Below are positions 1 to 5,361 of a DNA stretch of 8,920 nucleotides, in pieces (the stretch's first letter is position 1; each line of letters starts with the position of its first letter). The DNA is taken from positions 1-8,920 of the forward strand of contig JAZNRV010000118.1 in the NCBI GenBank assembly GCA_045590855.1, given 5' to 3'. The position numbers were made by a program, and so were the translations under genes. This stretch comes from RGIG3009 sp045590855. Its GTDB lineage: Bacteria; Bacillota; Clostridia; Oscillospirales; Acutalibacteraceae. The notes under the pieces were generated by a model. It did no database searches, was not told the DNA's origin, and was given only the letters and a program-made list of their open reading frames with translations.

Positions 1-16
1 GAGTTTTGCAAAACTC
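1..16. repeat. Perfect 16-bp palindrome at window edge
   Basis: GAGTTTTGCAAAACTC is a perfect dyad with 8-bp arms and no spacer. It lies downstream of the stop of the TPM-domain gene on the minus strand. It could be part of a transcription terminator or an operator belonging to the next locus. The sequence that would show a following T-run is outside the window, so the role is undecided. Confidence 0.35.
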
Positions 17-40
17 ACACCGCGTTTTGTTTATATTGTT

Positions 41-793
41 TTAAAATCCACGCGAGGCACCACCGCCGCCAAAACTTCCGCCTCCGCCACGAAAACCACC
101 GCCGCCAAAGCCGCCACCTCTGTGGTGATGACCGCCAAAACCGCCGATGGGGAAAAAGAAGAACGGACTTCCCGGATATCTTCGTCTTCCCAAAAGAAGT
201 ATCAGCAATAACAAAACGAATACAACAATGGAAATCCAACTACCATTGTTTTCCAATTCATCAACGGGAGTATAGTTAGGGTCTGGTTCTAAACCAAATT
301 CAATGTACACCTCGTTGACAAGTGCATTGTACGTTGCGGCCAATCCTTCGGAAAAGTTGTTGTTCTTAAAATAGGGGACAGCATAATTATCCAAAATAAT
401 TCCCGAACGAGCATCGGTGATGGCACCTTCCAAACCGTACCCGACAGAAATGTCTACTTCGCGGTCTTGTACGGCTAACAGCAGTAAAACGCCGGTGTTG
501 TTTTCTTTATCGCCAATCCCCCAGGCACGGCCCAGTTGAACGCCATACTCGTGAATATCTTGGTTACCAACCGTGTCCACCGTGACCACTACGACTTGCG
601 CCTTGGTTTTTTCATATAATTGCACACCGGCGCGGTAGAGTTCCTCTTCGGTTTCGTTACTGACTACCCCCGCGAAATCGTTGACAAAAAAACGGTCAGT
701 GGGGGTAAGGTCTATCGTTTCTGCCGATACGGGTAAAATCAATAATCCTATGACTATCACAAAGACAGCTGCTCTAAAAAAGATTTTTTTCAT
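41..793 (-). CDS. TPM-domain membrane protein (YgcG-like)
   Basis: This 250-residue protein has a signal peptide (residues 1-24: KK, hydrophobic core, probable cleavage after VSA). A TPM domain follows at about 30-160; the segment with DFAGVVS, the V-rich strand near 67-72 and the DISVGYGLEGAITDARSG stretch near 113-130 are characteristic. One transmembrane helix lies near 186-201, and the C-terminal tail is very rich in Gly, Phe and His (215-250). By family knowledge TPM proteins are extracytoplasmic, membrane-anchored, and of unclear biochemical role (the plant relative acts in photosystem II repair). The low-complexity tail is usual for the family. The gene follows lemA after a 6-bp gap and lacks a strong Shine-Dalgarno of its own, so translation is probably coupled to lemA. 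I am confident of the family but not of a function. Confidence 0.9.
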   Translation of the reverse strand: MKKIFFRAAVFVIVIGLLILPVSAETIDLTPTDRFFVNDFAGVVSNETEEELYRAGVQLYEKTKAQVVVVTVDTVGNQDIHEYGVQLGRAWGIGDKENNTGVLLLLAVQDREVDISVGYGLEGAITDARSGIILDNYAVPYFKNNNFSEGLAATYNALVNEVYIEFGLEPDPNYTPVDELENNGSWISIVVFVLLLLILLLGRRRYPGSPFFFFPIGGFGGHHHRGGGFGGGGFRGGGGSFGGGGASRGF

Positions 794-799
794 ACAACG

Positions 800-1366
800 T
801 TACTCAAAATCAACAACCGGTGTTTGTTGTGAACTCTCCGGTGCTTCATACATTTCCTTGGCTCCAAAGCCGAAAATACTTGCCATAATATTGGAGGGGA
901 AGCGTCGGATTTTTACGTTATAGGTTTTTACTGCCTTGTTGTAATCGGTACGCGCTGTGGAAATACGATTTTCCGCACCTTCCAGTTGGTCTTGCAATGC
1001 GATAAATTGCTCGCTTGCTTTAAGTTCGGGATAATTTTCCACTACAACCAACAAACGGCTCAAAGCGGAATCCAGTTGAGTGTTAGCTTCTAATTTTTCG
1101 TCAATATCGGCATTTCCTGCCATCTTGGCACGGGCGTTTGCCAAATCGGTGTAAATTTGTTCTTCATGCGCAGCGTACCCTTTCACGGTGTTCACCAAAT
1201 TGGGGATAAGGTCAGCACGGCGTGTAAGCATCACACCAATGGTGCTTTCTTTTTCCTCAACGTTTTGTTGGGCGTTTACCAAACCGTTGTAAGAGGAAAT
1301 CACCGTGACAATAACAATGACAACCAGTGCTACGATTGCGCCTATAACAATACTTTTCTTTTTCAT
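800..1366 (-). CDS. lemA: LemA family protein
   Basis: This 188-residue protein begins with a short positive N-terminus and one hydrophobic helix (about residues 6-25). A helical LemA domain follows. Diagnostic segments are SSYNGLVNAQQNVEEKES, the RRADLIPNLVNTVKGYAAHE block, the ENYPELKAS-QFIALQDQLEGAENRI region and the YNKAVKTYN...FPSNIMASIFGF motif near 140-167. This arrangement is full length for the family. LemA proteins are membrane-anchored with the N-terminus probably outside; their molecular role is not established. The ATG is preceded by GAGGG with a 6-nt gap, supporting the start. It is the first gene of an operon with the TPM protein, a recurrent pairing in bacteria. Confidence 0.93.
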   Translation of the reverse strand: MKKKSIVIGAIVALVVIVIVTVISSYNGLVNAQQNVEEKESTIGVMLTRRADLIPNLVNTVKGYAAHEEQIYTDLANARAKMAGNADIDEKLEANTQLDSALSRLLVVVENYPELKASEQFIALQDQLEGAENRISTARTDYNKAVKTYNVKIRRFPSNIMASIFGFGAKEMYEAPESSQQTPVVDFE

Positions 1367-1398
1367 GATGAACCCTCGTTTCTTTTGCTTTTGTCTAT

Positions 1399-1427
1399 AT
1401 TATAGCGTATTCACTTACACAATACAA
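1399..1427 (-). promoter_or_regulatory. Sigma-A-type promoter for lemA-TPM operon
   Basis: On the minus strand TTGTAT is followed by a 17-bp spacer and a perfect TATAAT. It is about 35 bp upstream of the lemA start codon, with its Shine-Dalgarno in between. It is divergent from the spoIIG promoter 50 bp away. Confidence 0.65.
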
Positions 1428-1455
1428 GATTATTTATTTTCTTTCTTTTCCTTAC

Positions 1456-1489
1456 TTCGTCACAATCCGCCAAGCTGAAGCGGTATAAT
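1456..1489 (+). promoter_or_regulatory. spoIIG promoter with Spo0A box and 22-bp spacing
   Basis: TATAAT at 1484-1489 is the -10. No good -35 lies 17 bp upstream. Exactly 22 bp upstream is TTCGTCA (1456-1462), the reverse complement of TGACGAA, an exact match to the Spo0A box TGNCGAA. The B. subtilis spoIIG promoter is known for the same 22-bp spacing and for Spo0A sites around its -35 region. The start of transcription would fall near 1496, leaving a leader of about 16 nt that is essentially the Shine-Dalgarno (AGGAGAGG) before the GTG of spoIIGA. Predicted to be switched on by phosphorylated Spo0A with sigma-A holoenzyme at sporulation onset. Confidence 0.75.
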
Positions 1490-1511
1490 GAAGCCAAAAG
1501 GAGAGGATACT

Positions 1512-2366
1512 GTGCCAATAATTTATGCCGATGTGCTGATTGCTGTAAATTGGTTAGTGGATGATATGCTCCTCTCGGCAACCGCTTGTGTATTACGTTT
1601 ACCCATCACCAAAAGGCGCTTACTGTTTTCCGGTTTGTTGGGCGGGGTAAGCGGACTGTTGATTTTGTTACCGCCTTTGTCTGTTACGGTCTCACTTTTG
1701 ATAAAACTGTTAAGTGCGTGTTTGTTAACCGTGGTTGCTTTCCCTTGGCGAGGTATAAAAAATTTTGTCAAGACAACAACCGTTTTTTTTATTATTGCCG
1801 CTTTGTTTGCCGGTATTCTTTCCGGAATTTGGTTGCATACTTCGGGAGAAATGTTTTTGGTGCGTAACGGTATGGTGTATTTCTCAATATCTCCGTTATG
1901 GATAGCGCTTTTTGCAGGTGTCAGTTACGTGATTGTTAGAATTTATGACCGTTTAACACGGAAAAATGCTCCCCAAAATTTTGAATACACGTTACATATT
2001 GAAAACAACGGGAAGCAATGCACATGTCGAGCTCTGTATGACACGGGGTTGCATCTTAACGAACCGTTTTCGGGAAAACCGGTTATTGTGGTAGAACGAA
2101 AAGTAATCGAAAATTTGGACGACGATGTGTTGTGCGAAGTCTTGCAATTCCGGGAAACGATGGCCTCAAAAAATTCACGCGGTGTCAGGTTGATTCCTTA
2201 TCATTCCTTGGGTGCCAAAGGATTGTTACCGGCATTTTTGCCAAAAACCATTACGGTATGTGCGACAGGGCAAGTGCCGCAAGATATTTCGGGTACTTAC
2301 GTGGCAGTTACCGAGAACTTGGGTCGAGGTGAATATCGAGCGCTCATAGGAAACAGCGTGATATGA
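1512..2366 (+). CDS. spoIIGA: Sporulation sigma-E processing aspartic peptidase SpoIIGA
   Basis: SpoIIGA is the membrane protease that cuts the pro-sequence from pro-sigma-E in the mother cell after a SpoIIR signal from the forespore. The 284-residue product has an N-terminus IYADVLIAVNWLVDDMLL typical of the family. Several hydrophobic segments follow up to about residue 145 (roughly five helices). A cytoplasmic retropepsin-like domain carries the catalytic motif YDTGL with Asp177, and a later RLIPYHSLG stretch and ALIGNSVI end complete the fold. I chose the GTG at 1512, not an ATG 24 bp upstream: AGGAGAGG sits 5 nt before the GTG, and the upstream ATG overlaps the -10 box of the promoter. 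sigE follows after 20 bp. Slightly shorter than the about 309 residues in B. subtilis, otherwise intact. Confidence 0.94.
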   Translation: MPIIYADVLIAVNWLVDDMLLSATACVLRLPITKRRLLFSGLLGGVSGLLILLPPLSVTVSLLIKLLSACLLTVVAFPWRGIKNFVKTTTVFFIIAALFAGILSGIWLHTSGEMFLVRNGMVYFSISPLWIALFAGVSYVIVRIYDRLTRKNAPQNFEYTLHIENNGKQCTCRALYDTGLHLNEPFSGKPVIVVERKVIENLDDDVLCEVLQFRETMASKNSRGVRLIPYHSLGAKGLLPAFLPKTITVCATGQVPQDISGTYVAVTENLGRGEYRALIGNSVI

Positions 2367-2386
2367 TAAACGGAGGATAGCGTACG

Positions 2387-3103
2387 ATGATTTTTAAAAG
2401 AGTACAAAAATGGTTACGCTCTGTTTTTAGACGGGGCTATTTTAAACTGAGCGAAGGTGTATATTACATTAACGGAGCGGATACTTTACCCAGTCCGCTT
2501 AGCGAAACGGAAGAAAAGCAGGCACTTCGTCTGGCGGCTGACGGTGATACTGATGCTCGTGATAAATTGATTACCCACAATTTACGATTGGTAGTGTATA
2601 TCGCACGCAAGTTCGAAAGTTCAGGGGTGGGAATTGAAGATTTAATTTCCATCGGTACCATTGGGCTTATAAAAGCGGTGGGAACGTTTTGCCCCGAAAA
2701 GAATATCAAACTCGCCACGTATTCTTCGAGATGCATCGAAAACGAAATTCTCATGTATTTGCGAAAAACGGTGCAGCAAAAGAAAGAACTATCCATTGAC
2801 GAGCCGTTAAACGTAGACTGGGACGGCAACGAACTATTGTTGTCGGATGTTTTGGGAAGTGACCCCGATGAGGTTAATCGTAACATTGAACAAGAAGCGG
2901 AATGTAACGTGTTGATGGAATGTGTGTCCAGACTTTCCACTCGCGAACAAACCATCATGCGTCTTCGTTTCGGCATTGGAGGAGAGCAAGAACATACGCA
3001 AAAGGAAGTGGCTGATTTGCTGGGGATATCGCAATCGTATATTTCCCGTTTGGAAAAGAAAATAATCAAACGCTTACGCAAAGATATGGAAAAAGCAGAA
3101 TGA
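2387..3103 (+). CDS. sigE: RNA polymerase sporulation sigma factor sigma-E (pro-form)
   Basis: Early mother-cell sigma factor, 238 residues, full length. The N-terminus is a basic amphipathic pro-sequence (about residues 1-26, rich in Lys/Arg and aromatic residues) leading to EGVYYING, equivalent to the SpoIIGA cleavage region EVYYIGG in B. subtilis. Region 2 contains NLRLVVYIARKFE, DLISIGTIGLIKAV and KLATYSSRCIENEILMYLRK. DEPLNVDWDGNELLLSDVLG is the conserved sigma-E linker. Region 4 has a helix-turn-helix, TQKEVADLLGISQSYISRLEK. GGAGG lies 10 nt before the ATG. It is the second gene of the spoIIG operon and ends at a terminator directly after its stop codon. The presence of substrate and protease together supports a functional early mother-cell step. 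Confidence 0.97.
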   Translation: MIFKRVQKWLRSVFRRGYFKLSEGVYYINGADTLPSPLSETEEKQALRLAADGDTDARDKLITHNLRLVVYIARKFESSGVGIEDLISIGTIGLIKAVGTFCPEKNIKLATYSSRCIENEILMYLRKTVQQKKELSIDEPLNVDWDGNELLLSDVLGSDPDEVNRNIEQEAECNVLMECVSRLSTREQTIMRLRFGIGGEQEHTQKEVADLLGISQSYISRLEKKIIKRLRKDMEKAE

Positions 3104-3131
3104 AAAAAACCGGCATTTCGGCCGGTTTTTT
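3104..3131. terminator. Bidirectional rho-independent terminator between sigE and sigG
   Basis: An A-tract, CCGGC, a 6-nt loop, GCCGG and a T-tract (3126-3131) form a symmetric hairpin with U-tracts on both strands. It can stop sigE transcription from the left and sigG transcription from the right. It begins in the base after the sigE stop codon and ends 4 bp before the sigG stop codon, so the two genes are arranged tail to tail. Confidence 0.9.
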
Positions 3132-3135
3132 ACGC

Positions 3136-3690
3136 TTATAATTGCTTTTTTATGCGGTCCAAAGCCCCTTTCTCCAAACGAGAGACCTGGGCTTGGGAAA
3201 TGCCGATTTCGTTTGACACTTCAATTTGGGTAAGACCTTTAAAAAATCGCAAATTCAATATTTTCTTTTCGCGGTTATTCAAACCGCGAATCGCTTCTTT
3301 GAGTGCTAATTCATCCAGCCAATTTTTATCGTCGTTGTCGTCGCCTACTTGGTCCATCACATAAATGGTATCACCGCCATCGGAATAAATCGGTTCGTAT
3401 AACGACACCGGTTCCACAATGGATTCCAGTGCGGTGACCACCTCTTCTCGCGGCAAATCCAATTCAGCGGCAATTTCCTCAATGGTAGGGTCACGCAGCA
3501 GGGAGGCTGTTAATTGTTCCTTGCACTGCATAGCGCGATAAGCGGTATCCCGCATACTGCGGCTGATGCGAATGGCATTGTTATCACGCAAATAGCGCCG
3601 AATTTCACCAATTATCATGGGAATGGTTATAGAATGGCGAAAAAGTAATATACACAGAGGATGAACCTTTATCCATCCTCTTAATGTCAT
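3136..3690 (-). CDS. sigG: 3' portion of sigma-G gene, 5' part missing (interrupted)
   Basis: From Pro24 (codon 3619-3621) to the end this is plainly sigma-G: PMIIGEIRRYLRDNN, EPIYSDGGDTIYVMDQV, LALKEAIRGLNNREKKILNLRFF and the region 4 helix-turn-helix QIEVSNEIGISQAQVSRLEKG. Sigma-G is the late forespore sigma factor. The first 23 residues of the open frame do not look like sigma-G; the expected KFSTYAV just before PMII is replaced by unrelated sequence. Compared with B. subtilis sigma-G (about 260 residues), about 95 N-terminal residues (regions 1.2, 2.1, 2.2 and most of 2.3) are absent, so core-polymerase binding and DNA melting should be lost. The ATG at 3688-3690 has no convincing Shine-Dalgarno, although a promoter lies just upstream. 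The gene is best read as the 3' exon-like half of a sigG split by an insertion; a fixed truncated pseudogene is the alternative. Confidence 0.9.
   Translation of the reverse strand: MTLRGWIKVHPLCILLFRHSITIPMIIGEIRRYLRDNNAIRISRSMRDTAYRAMQCKEQLTASLLRDPTIEEIAAELDLPREEVVTALESIVEPVSLYEPIYSDGGDTIYVMDQVGDDNDDKNWLDELALKEAIRGLNNREKKILNLRFFKGLTQIEVSNEIGISQAQVSRLEKGALDRIKKQL
3611..3630. other. Candidate recombination junction (attL/attR) inside sigG
   Basis: Recognisable sigma-G sequence stops at the Pro codon 3619-3621 when read from the C-terminus. The 20 bp around it form an imperfect dyad (AT-A-CAT on the left matched by ATG-T-AT on the right, 6 of 10 arm positions paired), centred at 3620/3621. 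Large serine recombinases use short att sites with imperfect dyads around a 2-bp crossover. The partner site is not in the window, so the exact crossover is inference. Confidence 0.4.
3656..3681. repeat. 8-bp-stem hairpin at 5' end of the truncated sigG frame
   Basis: AGAGGATG and CATCCTCT form a perfect 8-bp stem with a 10-nt loop. On the minus strand it covers codons 4-12 of the open frame leading into the sigG remnant and lies just downstream of the predicted start of transcription. No T-run follows directly, so it is not a standard terminator. It could hinder translation or be a recombinase- or RNA-level signal. Confidence 0.5.
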
Positions 3691-3708
3691 ATAAATTATC
3701 CACTAAAT

Positions 3709-3737
3709 ATTATACTTTTTTTGGAGTCTTCGGTCAA
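3709..3737 (-). promoter_or_regulatory. Strong sigma-A-type promoter pointing into sigG remnant
   Basis: On the minus strand TTGACC (3732-3737), a 17-bp spacer and a perfect TATAAT (3709-3714) make a near-consensus promoter. Transcription would start near 3702 and run into the sigG 3' portion. It lies between the end of the ATPase gene and the sigG junction, thus inside the element and facing out of it. Confidence 0.7.
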
Positions 3738-3748
3738 CTGACAATAAC

Positions 3749-3777
3749 TGTAAATTACTTGTCATTTGTAATTTACA
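3749..3777. repeat. 10-bp inverted repeat overlapping the ATPase stop codon
   Basis: TGTAAATTAC and GTAATTTACA are perfect inverted arms separated by 9 nt containing the TGA stop (3762-3764) of the ATPase gene. It is AT-rich and without a clear U-tract, so it is a weak terminator at best. It may be a protein-binding dyad for the adjacent outward promoter. Confidence 0.5.
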
Positions 3778-5216
3778 ATTTGATTAAGATTATAGAGCGT
3801 AATATTGTCGTTATTATCCGTCTCTGATACAACCTTGTCATCAAACCCTGATTCAGAAAAAAGAGCGTAATAAAACTTTGCAGTCTCTTTAAGTGGTGTC
3901 AGTTTGGTAACTGTATCAAGATACTCAGAATAATCAAACGGTGCATTTTTGAACTTACACTCACCAACCAAATACTCCTTGCCGCCCTTTCCGATGCCGA
4001 GGATATCAATTTCGGTTTCAGCAACTCGAACACCCTTAGGAGTATCCTTATCACGCACCGTGGTTTTTCCTGTCCATCTGCCCATTTTTGAATAACGGAA
4101 AGGTAACTCATTTTTCTTCTGCATCTCTCTTACAAACTCTTTGCACACATCCTCAAAGGTAAAGGACGCAAACTCGTGCAATGCCGGTGCGATAACATAA
4201 TCGTAAACGCCGTCTACATCGCCGTCTTCAAGCTGAGAAAAATTCGTAAAACCAAACGCATACCAAAATCTAAAGAAATTATCGGTCAAGCGATAAGTGC
4301 CTCTGTTGGAGTTCGCTTTTTCTTTGCTCTTCGAATCGACTGAAAACTCACGCTCAACAATTCCAAGCTCGATAAGATTTTTAAGATATACACTTGTTTT
4401 TGATGTGTCCTCTACAAGAGATTTTTGGCTGATGTCATTAAGCTTTGTGTTGCCAAGAGCTACCGCCTCAATAATTGAGTTGTATATAGGGGTTTCACGA
4501 AGTTCCTGATGGAGTAAAAAATCAACCTCGCTATATAAAACCGAGCCTTTAGTTAGGATATTTCTCTTAATATTCTCCGCCAATGAAAGCTTTGGACTAA
4601 ACTGACGAAGATAATGTGGAATACCGCCAAGTATGGAATATGCCAATACCTTATCTCTATCCGAATAATTCGGGAAGAATTTAACCGCATCATAAAAGCC
4701 CATCTCGGTCATTTTATAAATGCCTGTTGCCCTTCCGTAAAGCGGATTTTTTTCGGCAAGTAATTCTTTCTCGATAAAACTCATTGCGCTACCGCACAAT
4801 ACAATCATTACATTTTTATCTTTAAGCTCAGCATCCCAAAGATTTTGCAGCACAGAGGGGATGCTTTTATTTCCCTTACACATATAGGGGAACTCATCTA
4901 TGATAAGCAGTTTCTTTTGATCTCCAAAAGGAAAATCTAAAACAGAACGAAAAGCACTCTCCCAATCTGCAAACTCAGAGATATACTGCTTTGCAGGGAT
5001 ATCCTCTTTCAGAATATGCTTTGAGAATTTGGAAAGCTGAACTTTATCGGTACTTTGTGTGCAGGAATAAAATACATGCTGTTTTCCTTTGCAAAACTCT
5101 CTTAATGTTTCGGTTTTGCCCACACGACGTCTGCCATAAAGAACAACAAGCTGACCATTCTCGTTATCAAATTTATCTTGAAGAAACTTTAATTCTGCCT
5201 CTCTTCCAATAAACAT
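3762..5216 (-). CDS. AAA ATPase with DUF234-type C-terminal domain
   Basis: This 484-residue protein belongs to the archaeal-type ATPase family common in gut Clostridia. The N-terminal FIGREAEL motif is followed by a Walker A GRRRVGKT (28-35), a Walker B LLIIDEF (103-109, Asp107/Glu108) and a strand ending VLCGS (139-143) that suits a sensor. A winged-helix-like middle (about 245-325) follows, then a C-terminal DUF234-like part. There, GRW, EIDILG (Asp404) and GECK (Glu419, Lys421) fit a PD-(D/E)XK nuclease-fold core. Family members are usually solo genes of unknown role; toxin, defence or DNA-handling roles are guesses. GGAGGT precedes the ATG by 6 nt. It has its own promoter with direct-repeat operators. 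It lies between the sigG break and the recombinase, so is probably element cargo. Confidence 0.88.
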   Translation of the reverse strand: MFIGREAELKFLQDKFDNENGQLVVLYGRRRVGKTETLREFCKGKQHVFYSCTQSTDKVQLSKFSKHILKEDIPAKQYISEFADWESAFRSVLDFPFGDQKKLLIIDEFPYMCKGNKSIPSVLQNLWDAELKDKNVMIVLCGSAMSFIEKELLAEKNPLYGRATGIYKMTEMGFYDAVKFFPNYSDRDKVLAYSILGGIPHYLRQFSPKLSLAENIKRNILTKGSVLYSEVDFLLHQELRETPIYNSIIEAVALGNTKLNDISQKSLVEDTSKTSVYLKNLIELGIVEREFSVDSKSKEKANSNRGTYRLTDNFFRFWYAFGFTNFSQLEDGDVDGVYDYVIAPALHEFASFTFEDVCKEFVREMQKKNELPFRYSKMGRWTGKTTVRDKDTPKGVRVAETEIDILGIGKGGKEYLVGECKFKNAPFDYSEYLDTVTKLTPLKETAKFYYALFSESGFDDKVVSETDNNDNITLYNLNQIVNYK

Positions 5217-5236
5217 ATCAAAACCTCCGTAAATTC

Positions 5237-5263
5237 AAATCGTGATTTACTAAATCGTGATTT
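5237..5263. promoter_or_regulatory. Paired AAATCGTGATTT operator-like repeats
   Basis: Two identical 12-bp copies (5237-5248 and 5252-5263) are separated by 3 bp. Each is itself an imperfect palindrome. They lie between the -10 of the ATPase promoter and its Shine-Dalgarno, where a bound repressor would block initiation. No obvious regulator gene is adjacent; the ATPase, which may have a winged helix, could itself bind. Confidence 0.6.
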
Positions 5264-5269
5264 GATAAT

Positions 5270-5298
5270 ATTATATATCACAATTTTAAAAAAATCAA
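5270..5298 (-). promoter_or_regulatory. Sigma-A-type promoter of the ATPase gene
   Basis: On the minus strand TTGATT (5293-5298), a 17-bp spacer and a perfect TATAAT (5270-5275). It lies about 55 bp upstream of the ATPase start and just after the terminator of the recombinase gene, so the ATPase is a separate transcription unit. Confidence 0.7.
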
Positions 5299-5314
5299 GT
5301 GTTTTAAAAAAATT

Positions 5315-5347
5315 TGAGGACACAAGTCTAAAAGAACTGTGTCCTCA
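5315..5347 (-). terminator. Rho-independent terminator of the recombinase gene
   Basis: TGAGGACACA pairs with TGTGTCCTCA (10-bp stem, 13-nt loop that can close further through AGT/ACT). On the minus strand the stem is followed by AAATTTTTTT, a good U-tract. It stands 15 bp after the recombinase stop codon. Confidence 0.88.
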
Positions 5348-5361
5348 TACTAATTATTTCA

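Noticed and set aside
2464..3081. 205-codon antisense frame across sigE
   Set aside because: It mirrors the conserved sigE coding sequence and has no start signals or recognisable domain.
3741..3764. sigma-G- or sigma-F-type promoter upstream of the sigG remnant
   Set aside because: No match to forespore promoter elements at the right spacing was seen. The only good promoter there is TTGACC-N17-TATAAT of the vegetative type.
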